Positions 34,248 to 42,558 of a stretch of 64,000 bases of DNA are shown piece after piece. Position 1 is the stretch's first letter. The number at the start of each line of letters is the position of its first letter. The stretch is from Novipirellula artificiosorum. Lineage in GTDB: Bacteria; Planctomycetota; Planctomycetia; Pirellulales; Pirellulaceae. Location: positions 186,001-250,000 of the forward strand of contig NZ_SJPV01000004.1 in assembly GCF_007860135.1 (NCBI RefSeq), in the 5' to 3' direction. The translations under genes and the position numbers were made by a program. Under the pieces are notes generated by a model. That model was not told the DNA's origin, made no database searches, and saw only the letters and a program-made list of their open reading frames with translations.

Positions 34248-37200
34248 TGAAACCTTGTAAACGAGCGCACGCACGGTCCGCTATTGCTGGAATCACGTTG
34301 CTGCTGATCGCGCCGCTGGCTTCGCTTCGTGCTGCCGAATCGGATGCGAGCCTTCGCATGGACCCTTGGCATTGCATTGGTCCGTTCAAGGACGCGGCGT
34401 TCGGCAGTCTGGTTACGAGTTCTCGTCACCTGTTCGACGCCGAAGCGGATGTGTTGTCATGCGGTCGCGACGCTGCCGACCTTTCGCGGCAGTACGCGTT
34501 GCCGTCGTTTCCTGGCTATGAAAAGTTGACTTCACTCGCGTGGCAGAAACATTCCGAATGGTCGGACGGTTGGCGTCATTTGCTGCCGCGTGGTCCCGCC
34601 CCCTCACGTCATGAAACCGTTTATCTGTACCGCACACTCACGGTTCCAGAGTCGACCAGCGTCACCATGCGTCTGTATGCCGAGGATGCCGTGACCGTCT
34701 GGCTGAATGGCAAAAAGGTCGGCGCTGCGATTCGCAATTACGGTCCCGAGCACCGCCCTTGTGCTGTCGTAGAACCGTTGAATCTGTTGCCGGGTAAAAA
34801 CCGTCTGTTGGTCAAGATCACTTGCCTGTTTGGCTCGCATGGATTTGCTTTTGCTCTGGATGGTGTGACCGTCTCGAACCCGCTGCTTCCGACCGACTGG
34901 GACAAAGAACACATCCGACTGGATCCGAAACAGCCGCCACTGTTCAGCCCCGCCGACCGTCCACTGAACTTGACGCATGCCGATGAGCCATCCGATGACG
35001 CGGCATACGCCGCACGGCTGCGCAAGATCCGTTTCGAGGTGGAACAGCAGCCAATGTTCGATCCCGAACACTCCGTGATGGAACAGATGTGCAGTGAGTT
35101 GCCTCCGTCGGACGGAGCCGAGGCTTATCTTCGCTCGCTACGGGATCTTCGACCGCAGGTTACCGCAGCCCTGGTGCGGAATGCCTCGGACGCAGCCTTA
35201 GGCGATGCGAACGAGGCGGTCGAGAGCCACTGGATTGCCCAAAGCCGTGCTTGTGGCCCAATCCTCTTCATGCGACATCCACCTTACCGAATCAACGCCA
35301 TCGCTCCGCACACGTCGGGTGGTGCAACGCCCTCTGCAATCTGTGTCTGGGATCCTGAGCATCCGCAGGACGCGCCGCGTGTGGTGTTTGAGGAAGAGGG
35401 GCTGAGTTTGTTCGACATGAACCTCTCTTACGATGCTCGCACCCTCTTTTTCTCGGCTCGACGCAGCGGCGTGGAGGGAGGATGGCATGTGTACGAGATT
35501 GGTGTGGACGGATCGAACCTTCGTCAGATCACTTCGGGACCGAGTTCGGACATCAGCCCGTTGCCGCTGCCCAATGGGCGAATCGTCTTCATCTCGGATC
35601 GGGCCAGCACTTTTGTCCAGTGCCAAGCCCATACCGCGCCCCTTCTTTATTCCTGTGCCAGAGACGGAAGCGACATTCGAAGGCTCTCCGGCAACATCGA
35701 CAGCGATCACTCGCCCCAGATCATGGACGATGGACGCATCTTATTCACCCGTTGGGATTATGGCATCGAGAAGAACGTCGATGCGCGCCACGCGCTGTGG
35801 ACCATGAACCCGGACGGCACCGAGATGAAGCTGTTTTTCGGTAACACCATCGAGGACCCTTGTGGGTTCTGGGAAGCGCGCCCGGTTCCGGGGCGACCCG
35901 AAATCGTGTGTGCCTTCGGGCCACATCATAACTACCACGCCGGTATGGCCGGATTGGTATGGAATGGGCGCGGTCCCGAAGCGCCGCGCGGCGAAGGTTT
36001 CCGGTTCATCACCACCGAGCGACCCTTTTTCGGCGATACCACGGTTCCCTACGGTTGGCAGGACCTGTTTCCGGTCCACGAGCGTCTTTTCTTGGCCAGT
36101 TACGGTGGCGACGGTGGACACAAGAATCGGCTGTACTTGCTGGATGACCGTGGCAACCGTAAGTGTCTTTATGAGGCAGAGGGCGAACTGGGCTGCTGGA
36201 ATCCTATCCGTCTCGCTCCGACGGCGGTGCCACCGACCATCGCCCAAACCTGCACTCCGGTTCCCTGGCAATACCGCGATCCAGAAGAGATGAACCTCCA
36301 CCCCGATTCCGATACGGGCACGCTACTGCTTTACGATGTCTATCAAGGAATTGCACCCGATGTCGCCAGAGGCGAGGCGAAATGGATCCAGGTGATGGAG
36401 CAGGTCCAAAAGTCTCGCCGTATGGCAGATGGCGAGGCTTGGGGACACACACCCATCATCTCTCGCGGCACGGTTCACGTTCGCCGCGAAGTGGGCCTCG
36501 TTCCGATCGAGGCCGACGGGTCGGCTCATTTCACGGTCCCCGCACTTCGAAGCCTTTCGCTCAACGTGCTGGACGAGGAGGGCATGGCGCTGATGCGGAT
36601 GGGATCCGACATGCACGTCATGCCGGGCGAGATGCAAAGCTGTATCGGTTGCCATGAGAATCGAAGCGGGGGGGTGCCACCCTCTTCACGTGCACGTCAG
36701 CCGCTCGCGGCGATGTCCCCGCCGGTCACTCCGGTCATGGCCGACTGGGGCACCGACGGCATCATCGATTACCAAAAAGTCGTGCAACCGGTTTGGGATG
36801 CCTATTGCGTTTCTTGCCACAGCGGCCAGCAGCCCGAGGCGGGGATCGACCTGAGCGGCGACCGAACGCGATTTTTCTGCCAATCGTACGATCATCTCGT
36901 CGAGCGCGCGCTTGTGGATTGGTTCCAACCGTTCGCGAACGACTACGACGAGAACTCGCCCAAGACCGTCGGTGCGATCATCAGCCGACTCCGGCTCTAC
37001 TTGCTAGACCCAGAACACTGCGGCAAGACCATTCCGCCTGAGATGCGCCGACGCGTGTGGGCGTGGATCGACGCGAACGTACCCTACTACGGAACCTACG
37101 ACTACGCCGAGCTGCCAGACGCCAGCAGCAACCTGATCACACGTGGCCCCGGTGCGCGTTGTTCGTGGCAGACCGATGGCAATTGGGATGCCAAAAGCTG

Positions 37201-38155
37201 GCGGCGGTCTTCGGGGGGGCGACCACACTGGTTTTATGACGGCGTGAAGACGGTGTTCGACAAACGCTGCATGAGTTGCCACGTGCGTGAGGCTTACAAC
37301 GGTGGAACCTGGGGCTTCGGTGGCGGCCCGATGGACAAGCCAATGCCAGTGACCAGCCGGCTGTGGGAAGACCGCGGGCTCTGCGCCCACATGGCGACAG
37401 CTCGGTATGGCACAAGTATCCTTTACGGCCCGGAGTTTCGGATCAACTTGACGCACCCCGAGAACAGCGCGATGCTGCTTGCACCCTTGGCAAAACAAGC
37501 CGGCGGTTGGGGGCTGTGTCAGCAATCTGATGGGAAGCCCGTCTTTGCTGACTCGAGCGATACCGACTACCAGACGATGTTGCGCGGCATGCGGGTGGCG
37601 CAGTCGCGACTTTACACTTGGCCGCGAGTGGACATGCCGCCCACCCATGTGGATGCTGTGCGAGGGACGCTTGTCACCGGCACCGACTTCGGCGAGCCGC
37701 AAGCGGAATCGCCGGCGCTTTCCGCCGGGCTATCGATCTTGCCGAACACTCCCAAGGGAGCCGTCAACCTTGCCCGAGCTTCTCGGGCCACCAGCGACGA
37801 CGATGTTCCCGCTCAACAAGCGTCCGATACACCCGACAAAGCAATCGATGGAAACCCACAAACGTATTGGGACGACCGCGACGGCGCAGCTGAGTATGAT
37901 CTGAGTGTCACCTTTACGGAGCCGACATCGTTGTCGGTTCTGAGCATGACAGGTTGGCGTCACGAAGATTTCTCGCCCTGCGATTTCACGCTGCTCGCTG
38001 ACGGCAAACCGATCGGCAAAGTGAGGGATGCAGTCTATGCTGAAAACCAACTCATCCTCCGCTTTCCAACGATTCGCTGCAGTCGCTTCTCCCTGCGCAT
38101 CACCGCATGCTACGGCGGTTCGCCAGCGATCCGTGAACTCGAACTCTACGAGTGA
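34247..38155 (+). CDS. Secreted multidomain protein with three CxxCH motifs, HZS-alpha-like, 1302 aa
   Basis: A signal peptide (ITLLLIAPLASLRAAE) is followed by a beta-rich domain (to about 230, with MRLYAEDAVTVWLNGKKVG). Next comes a TolB/WD-like propeller with DGSNLRQITSG, NGRIVFISDRAS and MDDGRILFTRWDYG repeats. Cytochrome-like CxxCH motifs follow: CIGCH at 799, CVSCH at 854 and CMSCH at 1008. It ends with a discoidin-like (F5/8 type C) domain, SDTPDKAIDGNPQTYWDD onward. The layout resembles planctomycete proteins annotated as hydrazine-synthase-alpha-related; I do not claim hydrazine synthesis. A heme-linked redox step on the polysaccharide, or a binding role, is possible. It is co-translated with GH95 and converges on a sulfatase 28 bp away. 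Confidence 0.82.
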   Translation: MKPCKRAHARSAIAGITLLLIAPLASLRAAESDASLRMDPWHCIGPFKDAAFGSLVTSSRHLFDAEADVLSCGRDAADLSRQYALPSFPGYEKLTSLAWQKHSEWSDGWRHLLPRGPAPSRHETVYLYRTLTVPESTSVTMRLYAEDAVTVWLNGKKVGAAIRNYGPEHRPCAVVEPLNLLPGKNRLLVKITCLFGSHGFAFALDGVTVSNPLLPTDWDKEHIRLDPKQPPLFSPADRPLNLTHADEPSDDAAYAARLRKIRFEVEQQPMFDPEHSVMEQMCSELPPSDGAEAYLRSLRDLRPQVTAALVRNASDAALGDANEAVESHWIAQSRACGPILFMRHPPYRINAIAPHTSGGATPSAICVWDPEHPQDAPRVVFEEEGLSLFDMNLSYDARTLFFSARRSGVEGGWHVYEIGVDGSNLRQITSGPSSDISPLPLPNGRIVFISDRASTFVQCQAHTAPLLYSCARDGSDIRRLSGNIDSDHSPQIMDDGRILFTRWDYGIEKNVDARHALWTMNPDGTEMKLFFGNTIEDPCGFWEARPVPGRPEIVCAFGPHHNYHAGMAGLVWNGRGPEAPRGEGFRFITTERPFFGDTTVPYGWQDLFPVHERLFLASYGGDGGHKNRLYLLDDRGNRKCLYEAEGELGCWNPIRLAPTAVPPTIAQTCTPVPWQYRDPEEMNLHPDSDTGTLLLYDVYQGIAPDVARGEAKWIQVMEQVQKSRRMADGEAWGHTPIISRGTVHVRREVGLVPIEADGSAHFTVPALRSLSLNVLDEEGMALMRMGSDMHVMPGEMQSCIGCHENRSGGVPPSSRARQPLAAMSPPVTPVMADWGTDGIIDYQKVVQPVWDAYCVSCHSGQQPEAGIDLSGDRTRFFCQSYDHLVERALVDWFQPFANDYDENSPKTVGAIISRLRLYLLDPEHCGKTIPPEMRRRVWAWIDANVPYYGTYDYAELPDASSNLITRGPGARCSWQTDGNWDAKSWRRSSGGRPHWFYDGVKTVFDKRCMSCHVREAYNGGTWGFGGGPMDKPMPVTSRLWEDRGLCAHMATARYGTSILYGPEFRINLTHPENSAMLLAPLAKQAGGWGLCQQSDGKPVFADSSDTDYQTMLRGMRVAQSRLYTWPRVDMPPTHVDAVRGTLVTGTDFGEPQAESPALSAGLSILPNTPKGAVNLARASRATSDDDVPAQQASDTPDKAIDGNPQTYWDDRDGAAEYDLSVTFTEPTSLSVLSMTGWRHEDFSPCDFTLLADGKPIGKVRDAVYAENQLILRFPTIRCSRFSLRITACYGGSPAIRELELYE

Positions 38156-38183
38156 TCGTCCGCGATGCGTCCCATGCGATCCT

Positions 38184-39701
38184 TTACAGGTCCGATGAGT
38201 TTCCTTTGGTGTTTGACTTCTTGAGTTCGTTGTACGGGTTGCTTGGGCTGTCGGGTTCGTGGTGCGAGGGCAGATGAGTTCTCAGCCGAACAAGGACATT
38301 CTCATATTCAGGGTTGGAAGCCAGATTCGTGTACTCCAGCGGGTCGTCGGTGTGATCATACAATTCCTCGGCACCCTCGGCTCTACCGCCGTACCACGTG
38401 TACCGGTAACGCCCGTCGGTGATGGAGTGGTTCTTGTATTGGTAGGTTGTGAGCGTCGGGTAGGTCCACTCCTTAGCCGGATCGGCCAGCAATGCTGCGA
38501 AACTACGGCCATCGTTTTTGTTGTTGGGCGGTAGACCACACAATTCTAGGAGTGTGGGATAGATGTCGATCAGGTTGACGACGCCGTTGCATTGGATGTC
38601 TTTGTGCACGGAGCCTGGAACTCGAACGAGGAAAGGAACTCTCGCAGATTCTTCCCATAGGTTCGTTTTTCCATACTGTAATTTTTCGCTGAGATGCCAT
38701 CCGTGGTCTCCCCAGATCATGACGATCGTATTGTCCGCATAATCACTCTGATCAAGGGCATCCAATGTCACTCCGATGCAATGATCAGCGTAGCTAACAT
38801 TCGCGAGATAGGCACGGTTGGCTTGTGCGTGCATCTTAGTGCCATCGGCCAACCGGAAGCGATCGCCGGGTCCGAAGATCGGCCTGCTGTTGTCTCGAAC
38901 GATGTCATCGAGATCGTCGCGTCGAAACGGAGCCGGTACGACTTGATCCAGCGGATACAGATCGAAGAACTCCTGGGGCACGTACCAGGGAAGATGCGGT
39001 TTGGAGAGACCGAGCGCGAGGAAAAAAGGCTTGCCATCAAAATCGCGATCGAGTTGATCCGCCGCCCACTTGCAGGCCATGAAGTCTTTGGTTTCTTCGG
39101 TCGCAGCCTTGGTGGCGCCCCATGCAAATTTGGTCCCTCCGGCCTTGATGCCATCGATCTTGGGTTCTTCTTCCCATGAAAACCCTTTGTTGCCGCCGCC
39201 CGGATGAACGTGTTCATGAAACGCCCACTGACCTTCGTCCATCCCAGCAGGGTCACCATGCTTGTGAAATATCTTGCCGGCCGAAAGCGTGTGGTAGCCT
39301 CGGTTGCCAAAATACTCGGGCAATGTTTCAAGATCCTTTGCCTTGGACGCGTGCTTCAGATTCTGTCCATTCCCATAGACGCCGGTATGAGTAGCGTGCT
39401 TGCCGGTTAGCAGCGCCGAACGGGAAGGGCAGCAAACCGTGGATGGGCAATACGCTTGGGTGAAGACGATACCTCCCTCGCGGGCAAAACGATCCAGATT
39501 CGGTGTCTTCACCTGAGGATTCCCTCCCAAGCACCCGACCCAATCGTTCAAATCATCGATGGCCACGAACAACACATTGTACTTCGGAATCGATTCCTCA
39601 CCTTTTATCCGTTGCCCCGTGGTGAGGATCATGACGATTTGCAAACAAAAAAGCAGTAGCAGAAAGCCGGTCGTTCGGTGCAATAGGGGCTTGGTATTCA
39701 T
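38184..39701 (-). CDS. Iduronate-2-sulfatase-type sulfatase (S1_7-like), 505 aa
   Basis: The signal/anchor segment is TTGFLLLLFCLQIVMILTTG. The family start is YNVLFVAIDDLNDWVGCLGG. The nucleophile motif is CCPSR (Cys90) followed by SALLTGKHATHTGVYGNGQN, a pattern of iduronate-2-sulfatase-like S1_7 members. DHGWHLSEKLQYGKTNLWEE is the typical second metal-site region. Members act on 2-sulfated uronic acids or, in marine bacteria, on other sulfated sugars of algal polysaccharide. It reads opposite to both flanking GH runs, ending 28 bp from the CxxCH protein. Confidence 0.93.
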   Translation of the reverse strand: MNTKPLLHRTTGFLLLLFCLQIVMILTTGQRIKGEESIPKYNVLFVAIDDLNDWVGCLGGNPQVKTPNLDRFAREGGIVFTQAYCPSTVCCPSRSALLTGKHATHTGVYGNGQNLKHASKAKDLETLPEYFGNRGYHTLSAGKIFHKHGDPAGMDEGQWAFHEHVHPGGGNKGFSWEEEPKIDGIKAGGTKFAWGATKAATEETKDFMACKWAADQLDRDFDGKPFFLALGLSKPHLPWYVPQEFFDLYPLDQVVPAPFRRDDLDDIVRDNSRPIFGPGDRFRLADGTKMHAQANRAYLANVSYADHCIGVTLDALDQSDYADNTIVMIWGDHGWHLSEKLQYGKTNLWEESARVPFLVRVPGSVHKDIQCNGVVNLIDIYPTLLELCGLPPNNKNDGRSFAALLADPAKEWTYPTLTTYQYKNHSITDGRYRYTWYGGRAEGAEELYDHTDDPLEYTNLASNPEYENVLVRLRTHLPSHHEPDSPSNPYNELKKSNTKGNSSDL

Positions 39702-39825
39702 TCGAGGTCAGCCTGATATTTCGTTGGATACGGTGGGAAGAGGTTCCGCTATCTTACCGTGAATTTGGGGATGTGTTTAAACGCCGTCTGTTCAAAGACC
39801 GGAGGCGAGCACGGTGGCCGCCCCT

Positions 39826-40782
39826 TCAGATTTCCGCACTTGCGGGTCGGCCTGGGCGAGGTTTTCGGCTCTGCAGCGAATTGCGGCGATACTCGGTGGG
39901 GGAGGTTTTCTCGACTTGAATGAAGGAAACCCGCATCCGCTCTTCGCTTGGGAAGCCCGCCAAAAGCGCCACGGTCTTGACACCCAACTCGGTCTCGCGA
40001 AGCAGACGCTTTGCCCGGCTGATCCGGCAGGCCCCGATTTCGTCCAACACGGTGTGCCCCAGTTCCTGACGGAAGTGGCGTTCAAGCGCGCGTCGGCTGG
40101 ATGCCAATCGATCCGCAATTTTCTGGACCGAGAGCGAACGATGGCTATGTGTCCAAATCAGGTCCAAGGCGTCCCGGACCAGCGGGTCGCGAACGTCTTT
40201 GCTGCGAACGGTCCGATGCCCCCCTGGCAACTCGTCCCGCGCCGCAGCGTTTTCAACGACCGTTCCAATCAGCGACAGCGTCTGCATCGACAGCAGGATC
40301 GAGTTTTGGTTCGCATCTCGATGGATGCGTTGAAGCAGTCGGTCAAATGCCTTGGAAAGCATCTTGGGCGTTCTCGCGCGACGCACCGCGGCCTCCGGTC
40401 GCAAGACGTGAAGTTCGAGCAAGCGGTGAGTCAACTCGCCATGGAACGAAATCCAACGCTCCGTCCAGCCTGTCGATCGATCGGGACGATACCGATGCCA
40501 AACGCCGGGAAACAGGAACAGCAAACTGTCGGACGTGACGGCGACCTCTCCGGTCGGCTCTGACTCGAAGATGCCCTGGCCCTCGCTAATCAAGATGATC
40601 TGAAACTCGGGCAACACACGGCCGCGTGACCACTGAAAATCATACAGCCCCGGGTGACCCTCACAAGGATAGTCCTGACCGGCAGGGATCACACCGCGGC
40701 CCGCCCCGGTGACGTAAAGGCCCCAACGCATGACGTCATCGTTGACAGGCAGATAGTGATAGTAGCCATCGTAGTCGGCCAT
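39826..40782 (-). CDS. AraC family transcriptional regulator, 318 aa
   Basis: AAGGAG lies 9 nt before the ATG at 40782 (MADYDGYYHYLPVNDDVMRW), preferred over the frame start at 40851. Residues about 10-150 form an AraC-type cupin ligand-binding domain (PEFQIILISEGQGIFESEP, LFLFPGVWHRYRPD). The C-terminal double helix-turn-helix has SLSVQKIADRLASSRRALER and ISRAKRLLRETELGVKTVAL, with PTEYRR at its end. It diverges from the isomerase gene, so it probably controls it and the GH106/sulfatase genes behind it in response to a sugar. The gap holds a perfect 9-bp inverted repeat. Confidence 0.92.
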   Translation of the reverse strand: MADYDGYYHYLPVNDDVMRWGLYVTGAGRGVIPAGQDYPCEGHPGLYDFQWSRGRVLPEFQIILISEGQGIFESEPTGEVAVTSDSLLFLFPGVWHRYRPDRSTGWTERWISFHGELTHRLLELHVLRPEAAVRRARTPKMLSKAFDRLLQRIHRDANQNSILLSMQTLSLIGTVVENAAARDELPGGHRTVRSKDVRDPLVRDALDLIWTHSHRSLSVQKIADRLASSRRALERHFRQELGHTVLDEIGACRISRAKRLLRETELGVKTVALLAGFPSEERMRVSFIQVEKTSPTEYRRNSLQSRKPRPGRPASAEI

Positions 40783-40824
40783 GGTCCGTGACTCCTTACG
40801 CGGCTTGATGGGATCGATCGCAAA

Positions 40825-40848
40825 CGGCATTCTAAGCAGAGAATGCCG
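40825..40848. promoter_or_regulatory. Perfect 9-bp inverted repeat, candidate AraC operator
   Basis: CGGCATTCT-AAGCAG-AGAATGCCG, with a 6-nt spacer, lies 43 bp from the AraC start and 109 bp from the isomerase start, in their divergent promoter region. Its place and symmetry suit a regulator binding site. AraC proteins more often bind direct half-sites, so another regulator or a transcript hairpin is possible. Confidence 0.5.
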
Positions 40849-40956
40849 CAAAACAAGGGCTAATTAAATCCCTGCGCCTACGCCGTGTCGTTTAGAATCC
40901 GCATTGGTCGTCAAGCATTGATTCGGGAAACCCTTAGCGGATTGAGTGAGGGACAG

Positions 40957-42480
40957 ATGACAACTCAAGAGCCCATCAAGAATTCCATACGCCCGCGCAT
41001 CGGATTGTACTCGGTGGGGCACGCCCATTATTGGGATCAGTTCAAGGGGCTGCGGGATCGGCTGCTGGGCTACAACCGTTTTGTGGCTCAGCGGATGTCA
41101 GCCTGGGGTGAGGTTTGTAACGTCGGAATGATCGACGGCGAGAGCCATGCGCGGGGGGCAGCTGAGGATTTGCGTGCGGCAAATGTCGATCTGATCTTTT
41201 GTCATGCCGCAACCTACGCAATGAGCGCCTCGCATCTGCAGATCGCGAAACACTGCGGCCGGCCCGTGGTCGTGTTGAATCTGCAACCGGCAGCGTCCAT
41301 GAACTACGAACAGACAACCACCGGTGAATGGTTGGCACATTGTGTTGGATGTTGTGTTCCGGAAATCTCGAATGCTTTCAATCGAAATGGTATCGATTTC
41401 CACCTGGTGTCGGGGCTCTTGGGACTAGAACAGACACCCGCCATTTCGTTGGCCTGTGAGGAAACAGCCGGTCATCCCGAAGCGATCGCAGCATGGAAAG
41501 AGATTCATCGCTGGATCAAGGCAGCGGGTGTGGCGCGTACGTTGCGTGAAGGTCGAATGGGTTTTCTCGGCCACACCTATCCGGGGATGTTGGACATGTA
41601 CAGCGACTTCACGATGATCACGGCCCAGACCGGCATGCACGTCGAAATCTTGGAAATGTGCGATCTGGCGAAACTGGCCGAGTCGGTGACGGAGGCCGAG
41701 ATACGCGAGAAACGAGATCAGGTGAAGGAGATGTTCCTGGTCAGTGAAGACTCACCGTCGGATCCTCTCGCGCGGAAGCCGCAGCCGGAACAATTGGACG
41801 TTGCATGTCGGGTCGCGGTCGCGCAAGAGAAGATGGTTCGCGAGTTCGACCTGGACGCCCTGACCTACTACTACCGCGGCCGCGACGGTAACCCGTACGA
41901 GCAACTCCAGGAAGCGTTCATTTTGGGGCACTCCCTACTGACCGCACAAGGAATCCCCTGCAGTGGCGAAGGTGACATGAAGACGGCCATCGCGATGAAG
42001 ATTTGCGACATCTTAGGCGTTGGCGGTAGCTACAGCGAAATGGTCGCAGCGGACTATGACCGCGGCACCCTGATCCTCGGCCACGACGGACCGTTCCATA
42101 TCGCCATCGCCGACGGCAAGCCGATCTTGCGTGGGATGGGACTGTACCACGGCAAATGGGGGACGGGCGTCAGCGTCGAAGCAACCGTCCGCAAAGGTCC
42201 GGTCACGCTATTAAACTTGACTCAAACCGGCGACGGCAAGTTGCGTTTGATTGCCAATCAAGGCGAGGCCATCGAAGCGCCCATCTTGAAAATCGGCAAT
42301 ACGATGACGCACGTCAAGTTCGCCCAAGGTCCGACGCAGACGATGAACCAGTGGTTTGCCATGGCTCCCACACACCATGCCGCCATGAGTGTGGGTCACA
42401 ACATGGCAGACCTGAGCCGAGTTGCAACGATGATGGAGATCCCCTTCGACACCGTCGCCATTTCATCCGAGACGACTTGA
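40957..42480 (+). CDS. L-arabinose/L-fucose isomerase-like protein, 507 aa
   Basis: GAGGGACAG precedes the ATG at 40957 (MTTQEPIKNSIRPRIGLYSV). The protein aligns in style with L-arabinose isomerases: GLYSVGHAHYWDQF start, then metal-site residues Glu338 (CSGEGDMKTA), Glu361 (SYSEMVAADY), His376 (ILGHDGPFH) and His473/474 (APTHHAAMS). These match the E-E-H-H set that binds Mn2+ in AraA. It has no signal peptide, so it acts in the cytoplasm, interconverting an aldose and a ketose. With GH29, GH95 and GH106 nearby, L-fucose, L-rhamnose or a galactose-type substrate is as likely as arabinose; the sequence does not decide. Confidence 0.85.
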   Translation: MTTQEPIKNSIRPRIGLYSVGHAHYWDQFKGLRDRLLGYNRFVAQRMSAWGEVCNVGMIDGESHARGAAEDLRAANVDLIFCHAATYAMSASHLQIAKHCGRPVVVLNLQPAASMNYEQTTTGEWLAHCVGCCVPEISNAFNRNGIDFHLVSGLLGLEQTPAISLACEETAGHPEAIAAWKEIHRWIKAAGVARTLREGRMGFLGHTYPGMLDMYSDFTMITAQTGMHVEILEMCDLAKLAESVTEAEIREKRDQVKEMFLVSEDSPSDPLARKPQPEQLDVACRVAVAQEKMVREFDLDALTYYYRGRDGNPYEQLQEAFILGHSLLTAQGIPCSGEGDMKTAIAMKICDILGVGGSYSEMVAADYDRGTLILGHDGPFHIAIADGKPILRGMGLYHGKWGTGVSVEATVRKGPVTLLNLTQTGDGKLRLIANQGEAIEAPILKIGNTMTHVKFAQGPTQTMNQWFAMAPTHHAAMSVGHNMADLSRVATMMEIPFDTVAISSETT

Positions 42481-42558
42481 GCAAACCATCCGAGATCGAT
42501 CCATTCACAAAGTGATGAAACACCTTTTCCGGTTAAGCATCCGAGAGGAGCAAGACAA

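Noticed and set aside
34247-38155. Interpretation as a true hydrazine synthase (anammox)
   Set aside because: No other anammox genes are present; the resemblance is to a domain layout shared by many non-anammox planctomycete proteins.
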